Shown in pieces: positions 38,285 through 48,791 of a DNA stretch of 64,000 nucleotides. The notes below the pieces were generated by a model. The model made no database searches, had not been told where the DNA came from, and saw only the letters and a list, made by a program, of their open reading frames with translations. The position numbers and the translations under genes were made by a program. Location: positions 558,001 to 622,000 of the forward strand of contig NZ_AP012332.1 in NCBI RefSeq assembly GCF_001042655.1, written 5' to 3'. The stretch's first letter is position 1; every line of letters begins with the position of its first letter. The stretch comes from Gardnerella vaginalis ATCC 14018 = JCM 11026. Its GTDB lineage: Bacteria; Actinomycetota; Actinomycetes; Actinomycetales; Bifidobacteriaceae.

Positions 38285-39382
38285 ATGCAACTTGATGAAC
38301 GAACGAATTTTTCAAATAGTAAATCTGCGTTAAGCAAGAATTTTCGCTTAGCTTTGCTTGACTTAGACGGCGTAGTGTATAGAGGCGGAAAATCCGTTGA
38401 ATATGCTGCTGAATCAATTGAAAATGCTCAAAAAAATGGCATGTTTATTGAATATACGACTAATAATTCTTCTCGTTTTCAAGAAGTTGTAGCAAGTCAA
38501 CTAGAAAGTTTCGGCTTAAAAGTAGAGCCGTGGCAGATTATAACTTCTTCTGTTGTTGCAGCAAGAATGGTTGCTCGCTACGTTCCGAGAAATTCTAATG
38601 TTTTAGTGCTTGGAGCCGATCATCTCATACAAGAGGTTCGTAGTGCTGGTCTTAATCCAGTAAAGTCTTGTAAAGACAATCCAAAAGCTGTTATCCAAGG
38701 CTGGTATCCGCAAATGACTTGGCAAGAAATGGCACAAGTCGCTTTCGCAGTAGAGCATGGAGCTAAGTATTTTGTTACTAATCGCGATTTAACAATTCCA
38801 CGTGAGTTCGGTATAGCTCCTGGATGCGGTTCTATGATTCAAGCTGTAGTAAATGCAACTGGAGTTGAGCCTATTGCTTCTGCTGGAAAACCCGAGTGCG
38901 CAATGTATGACGAAGCGAGATTGTTGGTTGCTGCAAATGCAAATCACAATGATGAAGATGTTAAAGAATATGCAGAAAAAGATGAGTTTGGGAATCCTGT
39001 AATAAGTATTTCGCGTTCGCTAGCCGTAGGAGACCGATTGGATACAGACATCGAAGCTGGTACCAGAGGGGGATATGAGTCTCTTCTAGTGCTTACTGGT
39101 GTCACCAATCCGCGTATGTTGCTTGAGGCTCCAAAACACTTGCGACCAAGCTTTGTTTCTAAGGATTTAAGAGGACTAAACGAGGCTCATGAGTCTCCAA
39201 AGCGTGTTGACGACGTTACATTTGTATGCGGAACTTCTAGAGCACAAATTGTTTGTAATTTTATTGAAGTAAACAATCCTAATGATTGCAACGCTTTGCG
39301 TGCTGCTTGTGTGCTCGCTTGGTGTTTAAAGGATAGTGGAAAATCGCTTGAAGACTACATTCTTCCAGAGTTTTCTTTATGA
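38285..39382 (+). CDS. HAD-superfamily NagD-like phosphatase
   Basis: 365 residues from ATG 38285 (GGGGAT site upstream; an ATG 15 nt earlier overlaps it). HAD motif I is LALLDLDGVVYRGG, motif II TTNNSSRF, with the C2 cap between, and motif IV LAVGDRLDTDIEAGTRGGYESLLVLTGV. NagD-like enzymes dephosphorylate small phosphosugars or nucleotides; the substrate is not evident. Likely co-transcribed with tlyA, nadK and recN downstream (short gaps). Confidence 0.88.
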   Translation: MQLDERTNFSNSKSALSKNFRLALLDLDGVVYRGGKSVEYAAESIENAQKNGMFIEYTTNNSSRFQEVVASQLESFGLKVEPWQIITSSVVAARMVARYVPRNSNVLVLGADHLIQEVRSAGLNPVKSCKDNPKAVIQGWYPQMTWQEMAQVAFAVEHGAKYFVTNRDLTIPREFGIAPGCGSMIQAVVNATGVEPIASAGKPECAMYDEARLLVAANANHNDEDVKEYAEKDEFGNPVISISRSLAVGDRLDTDIEAGTRGGYESLLVLTGVTNPRMLLEAPKHLRPSFVSKDLRGLNEAHESPKRVDDVTFVCGTSRAQIVCNFIEVNNPNDCNALRAACVLAWCLKDSGKSLEDYILPEFSL

Positions 39383-39420
39383 ATATATGAGTTTGCATAT
39401 GTGTGTATGAGGATTTTTCA

Positions 39421-40200
39421 ATGTCTGACGGAGATGATTTAGTTCAGCGATTAGATTGTGAACTTGTAAATCGCGGATTAGTGAAAAGTAGAACGACAGC
39501 TCAGCGTTTAATTAAGTCTGGGTTAGTAAAAGTAGATAATCGAATTGTTTATAAATCATCATTTTTAGTGGAAAAAGCGCAAGAAATAAGTTTTGATGAA
39601 TCAAAAAAAGAAAATTCTTGTCTTAAATATGTTTCTAGAGGAGCACTCAAATTAGAAGGTGCGTTCTCTTTATTTGAAGATTTAGGATTAAAAGTTTATT
39701 CAAATACTAAAGCGCTAGATATTGGTGCTTCAACTGGCGGTTTTTGCGATTATTTGTTGCAAAATGGCGTTAATCGCGTTATTGCTTTAGACGTTGGACA
39801 CGGTCAATTGCACCCAAAGATCGCAAGCGATCCGCGCGTTATCGAAATGAGTGGCGTAAATATTAGAGATGTTTACGCGCAAGATCTGCCTTACAAGCCT
39901 AATCTTATAGTCTCAGATGTTTCTTTTATATCTCTTACTTTTGTTATTCCAGTAATCGCGCGTATTGCGCAAAACAACGCGAATATTGTTCTTCTTGTAA
40001 AGCCACAATTTGAAGTTGGTAAAGGAAATCTTGGAAAAGGCGGAATTGTAACAGATAAAGACCTAAGACTTAAAGCATTAGAAAATATTAAAGAATGCGC
40101 TAAAAATAGTGGTTTAAAAGTTGTTTCAACTCATGAATCTCCTATAGAAGGAACTCATGGAAATATTGAATATCTTCTTTATGCGCGATTTAATAGTTAA
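39421..40200 (+). CDS. tlyA: TlyA family rRNA 2'-O-methyltransferase
   Basis: 259 residues from ATG 39421, GAGGA upstream. N-terminal S4 domain (RLDCELVNRGLVKSRTTAQRLIKSGLVKV), then an FtsJ-like methyltransferase fold: YVSRGALKLEGAF, SAM-binding ALDIGASTGGFCDYLL, VIALDVGHGQLHPKI, LIVSDVSFISLT and LVKPQFEVGKG. TlyA methylates 16S/23S rRNA ribose and determines capreomycin sensitivity in mycobacteria; it was earlier named hemolysin A. Placement before nadK and recN is the standard actinobacterial tlyA-ppnK-recN cluster. Confidence 0.95.
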   Translation: MSDGDDLVQRLDCELVNRGLVKSRTTAQRLIKSGLVKVDNRIVYKSSFLVEKAQEISFDESKKENSCLKYVSRGALKLEGAFSLFEDLGLKVYSNTKALDIGASTGGFCDYLLQNGVNRVIALDVGHGQLHPKIASDPRVIEMSGVNIRDVYAQDLPYKPNLIVSDVSFISLTFVIPVIARIAQNNANIVLLVKPQFEVGKGNLGKGGIVTDKDLRLKALENIKECAKNSGLKVVSTHESPIEGTHGNIEYLLYARFNS

Positions 40201-40308
40201 AAATAATTATTTGATAAATATTTTTTACATAAGCAGTACAATGCGCAATATGTAGTGCAACAATTACAATATTTATTGTTATTTGCAAAACCACAAAGGG
40301 GCTGTGTT

Positions 40309-41337
40309 ATGCCAGAACTTTTAGTAGATGATGATGCTTCTTATGCTCGTCGCGCTCTGGTAGTTACGCATGCGCGTCTTGATAGTCACAGTGCCGTTGT
40401 AAATCAAGTTACCACGCAGCTTAGTAGTGCTGGTTTTCATGTGGATGTGTTTCATAGTGCTGCCGTATCTGATTTTGCGCAAAAAACAGCACATGTTATT
40501 GATGAAAACACAGAGATTGTTGTTGTGCTTGGTGGAGATGGCACAATGCTTCAAGCTGCAGAATTGGTGCATTGCACTCCTGTTCCAATCATAGGTATAA
40601 ATCTTGGTCATGTTGGATTTTTGGCGGAATTTGAAAGCTTCCAAATAGATGAGGCTATTAGAAGAATTGCTCAAAAAGATTACTTTTTAGAGCATAGAAT
40701 GGAAGCTCATGTAGACGTTTGGCTTCCTGGAGCGAGTGAGCCTTTAAGCGATTGGGCGCTTAACGATATTACTTTAGATAGGGCAGATCGCGGTAGAATG
40801 GTGGAGCTTTCGATTCGCGTTGATAATGTTGAAATGTCGTCTTTTGGCTGCGATGGTGTTATTGTTTCTACTCCTACTGGATCCACAGCTTACGCATTTT
40901 CGGCAGGAGGTCCAATCATGTGGCCAAACGTCGAGGCTTTGCAACTGGTTCCTTTGGCTGCACACGCGCTTTTTTCTAGACCATTGATTATCGGAGCAGG
41001 TTCAACTTTTACTATTGATATTTTGGAAGATTCAGCTTCTGGTGGTTGGATTTGTTGTGATGGTAGGCGTCAAAGGGCTTTACCGCAAGGCTCTAGGATT
41101 CAAATTCGTCAGTCCAAAGATGAGCTGTTTTTAGCGCGTCTTTCTGGTGTTCCATTTACGCAAAGATTAGTTACTAAGTTTGATTTGCCTGTAGTTGGTT
41201 GGCGCGAAAATCGTCGTAAAAAGTCTTCCAAACCTAAGGAATATGAGGCTAATCTGCATAATGAAACCGATAGGAATTATGAAGATGTTCCAAATGTCTC
41301 AAATAACTACCATAACCCTAATAGCTTAAACTCGTAG
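40309..41337 (+). CDS. nadK: NAD kinase
   Basis: 342 residues from ATG 40309 with AAAGGGG upstream; a longer frame from 40255 is hydrophobic and unlikely. VVLGGDGTMLQAAEL (GGDG motif), IGINLGHVGFLAEFE, LNDITLDR, TPTGSTAYAFSAGGPIMWPNVEAL. It phosphorylates NAD to NADP. The last ~40 residues are polar and Asn-rich. recN starts 9 nt after the stop. Confidence 0.96.
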   Translation: MPELLVDDDASYARRALVVTHARLDSHSAVVNQVTTQLSSAGFHVDVFHSAAVSDFAQKTAHVIDENTEIVVVLGGDGTMLQAAELVHCTPVPIIGINLGHVGFLAEFESFQIDEAIRRIAQKDYFLEHRMEAHVDVWLPGASEPLSDWALNDITLDRADRGRMVELSIRVDNVEMSSFGCDGVIVSTPTGSTAYAFSAGGPIMWPNVEALQLVPLAAHALFSRPLIIGAGSTFTIDILEDSASGGWICCDGRRQRALPQGSRIQIRQSKDELFLARLSGVPFTQRLVTKFDLPVVGWRENRRKKSSKPKEYEANLHNETDRNYEDVPNVSNNYHNPNSLNS

Positions 41338-41346
41338 GGGGCATCC

Positions 41347-43125
41347 TTGCTTGAAGAATTAGAAATTCGTAATTTAGGACCAATCTCTCACGCGGTTATT
41401 ACTCCCTCATATGGAATGACTGCTATTACTGGAGAAACAGGGGCTGGAAAATCTATGCTTCTAAGCGCTATAAGACTTATATCTGGAGGAAAAGCTGATT
41501 CTTCTAGAATTGCATCTTTTGCGTCAGAATCATGGGCGCAAGGCGTTTTTTCTGTTTCAAAGTCAGGAATTGTTTCTAATCTTTTGCAAGAATCTGGGAT
41601 AGATGTTGAAGAATCTGAAGGCGATGATTCTAAAATAGATGTTTATGTATCTCGTACTGTTCCAAAATCTGGTAGGTCTAGGGCGGTAGTATCTGGTTGT
41701 TCTGTTCCTAAGACTTTGCTGGATAAAATTTGTTCGCAAACAATAACAATTCATGGGCAAAGTGATCAGTTGCGTATAGCAACAAGTGCAAAACAGCGTG
41801 AGTTCTTGGACTCAATTTCTTGTGATTCAAAAGAATTACAAGAATATTCTGTGGCATTTAAAGAATGGCAGGATTCTGTTGAATCTTATAACAGGCTTAT
41901 AAATCAAGAATCTTCTTCTAGGCAGCGTGCAGATTATTTGCGAGAATCGCTAGAAAAAATTCGCCAAATCGATCCAAAACGGAATGAAGATGAAGAGCTT
42001 AAAGCTAAAAGAGATCGCATAGAAAACGCTGCTCAAATCGTTGGAGCTATTAGCGAAGCAATTTCTTCGTTAGACGCAAGTCAAATTGACTACGGCGCAA
42101 TAGATTCCGTTGACGCATTACATTTGGTTGACAATGCATCTAAGGCAATTCGCTCGATTCGAGTTGATGGAGATTATAGCGCGATTGCAAATCAACTTGA
42201 CGATATTTCTTCCCAAATTTCCGACATTGTTATGCAGCTCGCTCAGCAATTAGATGTTGATGAGAGTCAGGAAGATTTAGACGCTATTAACAATCGTATT
42301 CACGATTTAAGCGATTTAACACGCAGATGGGGTCCACAGATCGACGATGTTTTAGAGTGGGCTAAAAAGGCGCAATTTGAGCTTGAAGATTTGGATGATT
42401 CACCTGAGGCTATTGATCGCGCTAAAAAAGCTTGTGATAAGTATTATTCTAATGCCAAAAATTTAGCAGATAAACTTTATGATTTGCGCAAAAGTGCAGC
42501 AGAAAAGTTTAGTTTTGAAGTTAGTAAAGAGCTTGAATCTTTGGCTATGCAAGATGCTCAGCTTTTAATCAAAGTTAATAGGCGTAAAGTAGATGAAACT
42601 GGAGTAGTTGACTTAGATTCTCATGGTTTAGACAATGTTGAGTTTCTTTTTAAGCCTTTCCCGTCGTCTGATTATTTGCCAATGGGTAGCAGTGCTTCAG
42701 GTGGAGAGTTAAGTAGACTTATGTTAGCTATGGAGTTGGTTGCGGCAAAATTCAATAACAGCGACTCTCATTCTATGACTTTTATTTTCGACGAGGTTGA
42801 TGCGGGAGTTGGAGGAGTTGCAGCAGTGGAATTAGGCAAACGCTTAGCTCAACTTGCTAAAAGTTCTCAGGTGATTGTTGTAACGCATTTGGCTCAAGTT
42901 GCTTCTTTTGCTGATGTTCAATTTGTGGTTAGAAAAAGTTTTAGTGATTCATCGGTTTCTGGTGATTCTTCTAATGATTTTGACTCTTCATTAGTCGTAG
43001 ATACTACTGTTACTAAGTTGGATGATTCACAGCGTGAGCAGGAAATAGCTAGAATGCTTTCTGGAAGTCAGTCGCAAGCTTCTTTAGAGCATGCTAGAGA
43101 ATTGTTAAAAACAAGCAAAATTTAA
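41347..43125 (+). CDS. recN: DNA repair protein RecN
   Basis: 592 residues, TTG start with AGGGGG upstream. SMC-like: N-terminal LEELEIRNLGPISHAVITP and Walker A ITGETGAGKSMLLSAIRLI, central coiled coil, C-terminal signature SGGELSRLMLAMELV and Walker B FIFDEVDAGVGGVAAVELG, then VIVVTHLAQVASFAD. Binds and holds broken DNA ends for RecA-dependent repair. The C-terminal part holds a Ser/Asp-rich insertion. End of the tlyA-nadK-recN run. Confidence 0.96.
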   Translation: MLEELEIRNLGPISHAVITPSYGMTAITGETGAGKSMLLSAIRLISGGKADSSRIASFASESWAQGVFSVSKSGIVSNLLQESGIDVEESEGDDSKIDVYVSRTVPKSGRSRAVVSGCSVPKTLLDKICSQTITIHGQSDQLRIATSAKQREFLDSISCDSKELQEYSVAFKEWQDSVESYNRLINQESSSRQRADYLRESLEKIRQIDPKRNEDEELKAKRDRIENAAQIVGAISEAISSLDASQIDYGAIDSVDALHLVDNASKAIRSIRVDGDYSAIANQLDDISSQISDIVMQLAQQLDVDESQEDLDAINNRIHDLSDLTRRWGPQIDDVLEWAKKAQFELEDLDDSPEAIDRAKKACDKYYSNAKNLADKLYDLRKSAAEKFSFEVSKELESLAMQDAQLLIKVNRRKVDETGVVDLDSHGLDNVEFLFKPFPSSDYLPMGSSASGGELSRLMLAMELVAAKFNNSDSHSMTFIFDEVDAGVGGVAAVELGKRLAQLAKSSQVIVVTHLAQVASFADVQFVVRKSFSDSSVSGDSSNDFDSSLVVDTTVTKLDDSQREQEIARMLSGSQSQASLEHARELLKTSKI

Positions 43126-43189
43126 TCTAAAATCTGAATCTAATTCAAAGTAATTTTTATAAAACAGGATTAATATCAGGATTAATAAT

Positions 43190-43888
43190 ATGAGCGAAAA
43201 TGTGTTAGTTGATAATTCAAATTGTGCAGCAATTTTTGATTTTGATGGTACTTTGCTTTACTCTTTACATGTTTGGGATGATATAGACGAAAAGAGTTTT
43301 GCTAAACGCGGTATTAAAGTGCCTGATGATTTTGCTGATTCCACTGCAACAATGACTCCTCGAGAAGTGGCTGATTATGTTATTGCACGTTTTGGTTTTA
43401 CGGATTCTCCCGAAGATTTAATGCAGGAATGGAATGATATGGCTAATGAAGCTTATTCTAATCAACTGCTTCTTAGAAAAGGCGCTAAAAATTACGTTGA
43501 TTATTTGCATAAAACAGGTGCAAAATTAGTTCTTATGACTACTCTTTCTAAATCTTTATGCGAAGCATCTTTAAAGCGAACAGAATTATGGCAATATTTT
43601 GATTTGATGATTTTTGGTGAAGATTTACAATCAGATGGGAAAAATAGTCCTCAAACTTATTTAGATTTGTCCAATAGAATAGGTGTAAAACCAGAGTATT
43701 GCACTGTTTTTGAGGATTCAGCTATAGCTTTAAAGTCGGCTCGTTTGGCTGGAATGAAAACTTGTGGTGTAGCGGATTTAGATAATAGTGATTTAAATCC
43801 AGAATTTAATAATTGTTGCACAGTTTTTTGTGATTTTGATTTCGCTCCAAAAGTGTTATGCAAAAAACTAAGTGAAAATCAAAATTAA
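43190..43888 (+). CDS. HAD-superfamily hydrolase (phosphoglycolate phosphatase/beta-PGM-like)
   Basis: 232 residues. Motif I AAIFDFDGTLLYSLHVWDDIDE, a helical C1 cap, Thr in LVLMTTLSKS (motif II), Lys in SDGKNSPQTYL (motif III) and CTVFEDSAIALKSARLAGMKTCGV (motif IV). Substrate unknown; sequence around motif I resembles sugar-phosphate HADs. Its 3' end overlaps the 3' end of the RNase P RNA gene on the other strand. Confidence 0.85.
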   Translation: MSENVLVDNSNCAAIFDFDGTLLYSLHVWDDIDEKSFAKRGIKVPDDFADSTATMTPREVADYVIARFGFTDSPEDLMQEWNDMANEAYSNQLLLRKGAKNYVDYLHKTGAKLVLMTTLSKSLCEASLKRTELWQYFDLMIFGEDLQSDGKNSPQTYLDLSNRIGVKPEYCTVFEDSAIALKSARLAGMKTCGVADLDNSDLNPEFNNCCTVFCDFDFAPKVLCKKLSENQN

Positions 43889-44263
43889 GTTGAGGTTTCA
43901 CATACCCCGGGTTTTGTCGCGTGCAAAATGCACACGGATGACCATCCATCTCGATTTGACGTTACCGCCAAACTCTAGCAGTCTACCCGAAGACTTAGGC
44001 GAGCAGCCCTTAAACACCTTCTGCTTGACCTTGCTCCCAATGAGGCTTGCCATGCGGCTAACTGTTACCAGAAGCCCGGTGGTCTCTTACACCGCCGTTT
44101 CACCCTTACCTAAACAAAAGTTTAGGCGGTCTATTCTCTGTTGCGCTATCTCTCAGGTTGCCCTGGGCGGACGTTATCCGCCATTGTGCTCTACGGAGCC
44201 CGGAAGTTCCTCAGCTACTCCGAATGAACATTGCAGCCGCGGTCATCGTGAAACCTCAACCTT
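43887..44263 (-). ncRNA. rnpB: RNase P RNA (type A)
   Basis: On the minus strand. The P1 helix pairs gttgaggtttcac (5' side, 44248-44260) with its complement at 43889-43901. Conserved cores are present: GAGGAACTTCCGGGCTCC near the 5' end, ACAGAGAATAGACCGCC, and a 3' domain containing the GGTATGTGAAACC end. Catalyses tRNA 5' maturation. A TATAAT -10 on the minus strand (44268-44273) places the start near 44261. Long antisense open frames here are artefacts. Confidence 0.95.
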
Positions 44264-44267
44264 CCCA

Positions 44268-44273
44268 ATTATA
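44268..44273 (-). promoter_or_regulatory. rnpB -10 element
   Basis: Consensus TATAAT on the minus strand, seven bases before the predicted rnpB 5' end; no good -35. Confidence 0.65.
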
Positions 44274-44334
44274 ACAGACGTTTTAATTTTGCGCATATTT
44301 TGCGACTCGCTAGAAAATGGCGGCTTTTAGCGGA

Positions 44335-44340
44335 TATAAT
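44335..44340 (+). promoter_or_regulatory. hpf -10 element
   Basis: Consensus TATAAT about 75 nt before the hpf ATG, divergent from the rnpB promoter. A small CCGAT/ATCGG hairpin lies in the leader. Confidence 0.5.
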
Positions 44341-44414
44341 GAATGTATCAGCGGCGCTGGTGCCGTTGACGTGTACACAAACCGATTTATATCGGATTAC
44401 TTAAGGAGGTTCGC

Positions 44415-45089
44415 ATGGAAATCGTCATCACCGGACGTCATACGCAGATTAAGCAAAGATTCCGTGACGTTGTGGAAAGCAAGATGAATCGTGTGACCGC
44501 CATTGCTCCAGATGCGCAGCGCATTCAGATTGTGCTTAACACTGAGGGCAATCCAAGGCAGGCAGATACTGCAAAAAGAGTTGAAATTACTGTAGTTGCA
44601 GGAAGTACGGTTATTCGCGCAGAAGCATCTAGCACAGACCAATACAGTGCATTGGATATGGCTCTTGATAAGTTGACGCTTCGTTTGCGCAGAACTCGCG
44701 ATCGTCGTAAGGACCATCGTCGTGGATATGAGCAAATGGTTCCAGTTGATTTGGGTGTTGCAGAGCCAGAAGTTGAAACAACTGTTGAAGAAGTTGCACA
44801 AGAAGATGGAACGAATAGTGCAGATGCTGCGGTTGCTTCCGACTTGGGTCCTGGCGAATCAGTAGAGGTGAGTGTTGGAGATACTCCTATTGTGATTCGT
44901 CGCAAGCTTCATATTGCTGAGCCAATGAGCATTGACGAAGCGTTGTATGAAATGGAACTTATTGGTCATGATTTCTTCCTGTTCGTAAATAAGGAAACAA
45001 TGAGACCTTCGGTTGTGTATCGTAGGCATGGATGGAGTTATGGTGTGTTTGAAATTGATACTCCAGAAAACGTTTCTAAAAAGAAGTAA
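44415..45089 (+). CDS. hpf: ribosome hibernation promoting factor, long form (HPF/RaiA)
   Basis: 224 residues. N-terminal S30AE domain: EIVITGRHTQIKQRFRDVVESKMNRV, then basic KLTLRLRRTRDRRKDHRRG. After an acidic linker (~130-160) comes the C-terminal dimerisation domain PIVIRRKLHIAEPMSIDEALYEMELIGHDFFLFVNKET, which makes it the long type able to form 100S ribosomes alone. Strong AAGGAGG site. Sits between rnpB and secA, as in many actinobacteria. Confidence 0.95.
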   Translation: MEIVITGRHTQIKQRFRDVVESKMNRVTAIAPDAQRIQIVLNTEGNPRQADTAKRVEITVVAGSTVIRAEASSTDQYSALDMALDKLTLRLRRTRDRRKDHRRGYEQMVPVDLGVAEPEVETTVEEVAQEDGTNSADAAVASDLGPGESVEVSVGDTPIVIRRKLHIAEPMSIDEALYEMELIGHDFFLFVNKETMRPSVVYRRHGWSYGVFEIDTPENVSKKK

Positions 45090-45152
45090 TAAAGAAGTAA
45101 TAAAGCAAATAAGGGTAAAACATTATTAAATAGAAATTAACTCATATGAGTC

Positions 45153-45188
45153 AATGCCCGTCTAGTAAGAGTCTAGGCGGGCATTTTG
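45153..45188 (+). terminator. hpf terminator
   Basis: 13-bp stem aatgcccgtctag / ctaggcgggcatt with one G-U pair and a 7-nt loop, followed by TTTG. Confidence 0.85.
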
Positions 45189-45301
45189 TGCGTAGTGTCA
45201 GACTCGCTATCTTATAAAAATCGCAGCCGTCGCGTAATATAGGCACAGTTTACGTCTATATTGGCTAGCCGAATAATAGACACGACCTAAGGGAGCTAAA
45301 C

Positions 45302-48073
45302 GTGGTAGATATCGTCGATAAAGCCTTGCGCATGGGTGAAGGCCGTCAATTGAAGCGCCTTGAGAATGTTGCAAAGGCTGTGAATGCGCTAGAAGATGAG
45401 ATTTCTGCGCTTTCCGATGAAGAGCTTAAAGGGCAAACGGCAAAATTCAAGCAGAAGTTAGACAATGGTGCAAAACTTGATGATTTAATGCCAGAAGCAT
45501 TTGCTACAGTAAGAGAGGTTTCAAGGCGTACTCTTGGTCAGCGTCATTTTGACGTTCAGCTCATGGGCGGTGCAGCATTGCATTGGGGCAATATTGCAGA
45601 AATGAAGACTGGTGAAGGTAAAACACTTGTTGCAACACTGCCTAGCTATTTGAACGCTTTGGAAGGTAAGGGCGTTCATGTTGTTACTGTTAACGACTAT
45701 CTTGCTAGCTATCAAAGTGAGCTTATGGGTCGTATTTACAGGTTCCTTGGCATGAGCGTTGGATGCATTATTACAGATCAGCAGCCTCCAGAGCGCAGGA
45801 AGCAATACAACGCAGATATTACTTACGGCACAAACAACGAGTTTGGTTTCGACTATTTGCGAGACAACATGGCTTGGGAAAAGGGCGATCTTGTTCAGCG
45901 TGGTCATCACTATGCAATCGTCGATGAGGTTGATTCCATTCTTATTGATGAGGCTCGTACGCCACTTATTATCTCGGGACCTGCCGAAGGTGATGTTACG
46001 CGTTGGTATCGCGAGTTTGCAAAGCTTGTTCTAAAGCTTGATCGCGATGTTGATTACAAAATTGATGAGAAGCGCAAGACTGCTGGTATTTTGGATCCAG
46101 GCATTGCAAAGATTGAAGATTATTTAGGTATTGATAATCTTTACGAGCCAAGCAACACTGCTTTGATTGGCTACTTGAACAATGCTTTGAAAGCTAAGGA
46201 ATTGTTCCTTCTTGATCGCGATTATGTTGTTACTAATGGCGAAGTTTTGATTGTTGACGAGCACACTGGCCGTGTTCTTCCAGGTCGTCGTTATAGCGAA
46301 GGCTTGCATCAGGCGATTGAAGCTAAAGAGAATGTTGAAGTAAAAGCAGAAAATCAGACTTTTGCAACTATTACTTTGCAAAATTACTTCCGCATGTACG
46401 ACAAGCTTGCTGGCATGACTGGTACTGCAGAAACGGAAGCTGCCGAGTTTATGGGAACATACAAGCTTGGCGTTCTTCCAATTCCTTCTAACCGTCCAGT
46501 TATTCGTATGGATAAGGATGATTTGATCTTCCGCACTAAGAAGGAAAAGCTTGCTGCGATTGTTCGAGACGTAGCTCAGCGTCATGCAAAGGGTCAGCCT
46601 GTTTTGCTTGGTACTGCATCGGTTGAATCTTCCGAAATCGTTTCTTCGCTTTTGGATGTTGCTCGTATTCCTCATCAAGTGTTGAATGCTAAGCAAAACG
46701 CTAAGGAAGCAGCTGTTGTTGCTGTTGCAGGTCGTAAGGGTGCTGTGACTGTTGCTACAAACATGGCAGGTCGTGGTACAGATATTATGCTTGGCGGAAA
46801 CGTTGAGTTTTTGGCAGATGCAAAGCTTAAAGCAGAAGGCTATTCTCCAGACGATACTCCAGAGGAGTACGAGAAGCGTTGGCCAGGTGTTTTGGCAGAA
46901 GTTAAGGAACAAGTTAAAGACGAGCACGAAGAAGTTAAGAAGCTTGGTGGCTTATATGTTTTAGGCACTGAGCGCCACGAATCTCGTCGTATTGATAATC
47001 AGCTTAGAGGTCGTTCTGGCCGTCAGGGTGATCCTGGCGAATCGCGCTTCTACTTAAGCTTGGAAGATGACTTAATGCGTTTGTTCAACACTCAGCTTGT
47101 TGCGCGTGTTATGGCTAAGGGCTTGCCAGAAGGTGAGCCAATCGAATCTAAGTATGTTTCTAATGGCGTGCGCACGGCTCAAAAGACTGTTGAGGCGCGT
47201 AACTTTGAAATGCGTAAGAACGTTTTGAAGTACGATGATGTTATGAATAAGCAGCGTACTGTTATTTATTCAGAACGTCAGATTGTTCTTAAAGGTGAAG
47301 ATATTCATGAAGATATCTTGAAGTTTATTAAAGATACTGCCGATAGCTATGTTCGCGGAGCTATGAACGGTTCTGATAAGCCAAAGAACTGGGATTGGGA
47401 AGGTCTTAAAGACGCTGTTAATGCTGTTATGCCAATTATTTTGGATTGGGATCAGCTTCGCCTGCAGATTGAGTCTCTTAAGGGAGAAAAAGCTGTTGAA
47501 GCTTTGCGAGACACTATAGTAGATGGCGTTACTACTATTTACGCTGTGTTTGAAGAAAGAATGGGTTCTGATAACTTGCGCCAGTTTGAGCGTAGAGTTG
47601 TTCTTGCTGTTCTTGATCGAAAGTGGCGTGAACATCTTTATGAGATGGATTATTTGAAGGATGGTATTGGTTTGCGCGGTATGGGTCAGCGTGACCCTCT
47701 GGTTGAATATCAGCGCGAAGGTTTCCAGATGTATAACTCAATGATTGAGGCAATTAAGGAAGAGTCTATTCAGCTTCTATTCCGTATGAATCTCGAGCAG
47801 ATTGTTGCGGAAACTGAAAACCAAGATGATTCTTATGTTGATGCCGATATTCAGCAAGCAGAACAAGAAGAAGATGAGCATTCTGGAATCGTTGGTCCTG
47901 CTCCTATGAGCCATGCTGATGGTGAAGTGCCATTGAGTAAGCGTCCAAAGGTTGAAGAATGGAAGACTCCTTGGGCTGATGGTCGTACCTTCCCAGGAAC
48001 GAACAAGAATGATGAGTGCCCATGTGGCTCTGGCAGAAAGTACAAGTTATGCCATGGTCAGAATGAGGATTAA
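45302..48073 (+). CDS. secA: preprotein translocase ATPase SecA
   Basis: 923 residues, GTG start with AAGGGAG. NBD1: [17 protein letters not shown] (Walker A), [38 protein letters not shown] (Walker B). NBD2: [20 protein letters not shown] and [22 protein letters not shown]. The scaffold and wing regions are complete and the C-terminus carries the Zn motif [14 protein letters not shown], which binds SecB or ribosomes. It drives Sec export, including the signal peptides of the amylase and LPDTG proteins in this window. Ends at a strong terminator. Confidence 0.98.
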   Translation: MVDIVDKALRMGEGRQLKRLENVAKAVNALEDEISALSDEELKGQTAKFKQKLDNGAKLDDLMPEAFATVREVSRRTLGQRHFDVQLMGGAALHWGNIAEMKTGEGKTLVATLPSYLNALEGKGVHVVTVNDYLASYQSELMGRIYRFLGMSVGCIITDQQPPERRKQYNADITYGTNNEFGFDYLRDNMAWEKGDLVQRGHHYAIVDEVDSILIDEARTPLIISGPAEGDVTRWYREFAKLVLKLDRDVDYKIDEKRKTAGILDPGIAKIEDYLGIDNLYEPSNTALIGYLNNALKAKELFLLDRDYVVTNGEVLIVDEHTGRVLPGRRYSEGLHQAIEAKENVEVKAENQTFATITLQNYFRMYDKLAGMTGTAETEAAEFMGTYKLGVLPIPSNRPVIRMDKDDLIFRTKKEKLAAIVRDVAQRHAKGQPVLLGTASVESSEIVSSLLDVARIPHQVLNAKQNAKEAAVVAVAGRKGAVTVATNMAGRGTDIMLGGNVEFLADAKLKAEGYSPDDTPEEYEKRWPGVLAEVKEQVKDEHEEVKKLGGLYVLGTERHESRRIDNQLRGRSGRQGDPGESRFYLSLEDDLMRLFNTQLVARVMAKGLPEGEPIESKYVSNGVRTAQKTVEARNFEMRKNVLKYDDVMNKQRTVIYSERQIVLKGEDIHEDILKFIKDTADSYVRGAMNGSDKPKNWDWEGLKDAVNAVMPIILDWDQLRLQIESLKGEKAVEALRDTIVDGVTTIYAVFEERMGSDNLRQFERRVVLAVLDRKWREHLYEMDYLKDGIGLRGMGQRDPLVEYQREGFQMYNSMIEAIKEESIQLLFRMNLEQIVAETENQDDSYVDADIQQAEQEEDEHSGIVGPAPMSHADGEVPLSKRPKVEEWKTPWADGRTFPGTNKNDECPCGSGRKYKLCHGQNED

Positions 48074-48123
48074 AATAATTTTAGTTTAAACGAAGATTAA
48101 ATTTTAAGTTGTAATCTTTAAAA

Positions 48124-48160
48124 AATGAGGCTGGTGCTTTAACATCAGCCTCATTCTTTT
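48124..48160. terminator. secA terminator (convergent gene downstream)
   Basis: 13-bp stem aatgaggctggtg / catcagcctcatt with a G-U pair, 6-nt loop and a CTTTTG tail. Confidence 0.85.
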
Positions 48161-48172
48161 GTATAAATGCAC

Positions 48173-48715
48173 TTAAACTCGTGCGCCTTTTCCGTAGTCG
48201 TTGTAATCTTCACTAGAAGTATAATTTTTCTTTCTACTCATAAGTAAGCCTGCAGATCCAACAAGAAACAGAAAAGCGCTTATAGTACCTGAGTATGCTG
48301 CGAAATATGGCACTAAGACGCTAAGAATTACGCCCAAAATACCCAGAATAAGAATAGTCCATAAAACTATGAGGGTAATAGAAATATTCTTAAAATGTGG
48401 GTTTGGTGGAACAAAATCGTCTCCGTAAGAATCCATTGTTTCATCAACATCTAACCAACTGGTCTTAACGTTATCTCTTGGACCAGCATTATTGTATGAC
48501 GCTATTTTAGTAAGTGGTTTTGTCGCCTGACTAATACGTTTTTTAAAGATTTTCGCACTTTTAGATTTCTCTATTTCTTTAAAATCTTCTGCATGATCTC
48601 TAATAAAATCAGACCAATTCTCATTAAAAGAATTATCGCCAAAAGAATCGTCATTATTGTTGTTTGAGTTTTTGTCCTCAGGGTGAGGGGAGTTGGTATT
48701 CTTAGAAGAAGTCAT
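48173..48715 (-). CDS. membrane protein with acidic cytoplasmic domain, unknown
   Basis: 180 residues. The first ~110 are hydrophilic, rich in Asn, Asp, Ser and Lys and probably disordered; then two adjacent hydrophobic helices (ITLIVLWTILILGILGVILSV and YSGTISAFLFLVGSAGLLM) and a short tail. No recognised domain. Convergent with secA and divergent from plsC. No function assigned. Confidence 0.7.
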   Translation of the reverse strand: MTSSKNTNSPHPEDKNSNNNNDDSFGDNSFNENWSDFIRDHAEDFKEIEKSKSAKIFKKRISQATKPLTKIASYNNAGPRDNVKTSWLDVDETMDSYGDDFVPPNPHFKNISITLIVLWTILILGILGVILSVLVPYFAAYSGTISAFLFLVGSAGLLMSRKKNYTSSEDYNDYGKGARV

Positions 48716-48791
48716 AAATTATACTGTAGCAAGTCTGCTTGATTGCGTAATGATTCGCTTTTAGTAACTCTTGCTAGAAGGGGTTTTTAGA

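Noticed and set aside
43872..44330. 152-codon plus-strand ORF
   Set aside because: It covers RNase P RNA on the other strand, whose structure and conserved cores are clear.
46124..46927. 267-codon minus-strand ORF inside secA
   Set aside because: Overlaps a fully conserved SecA region and has no start context or domain.
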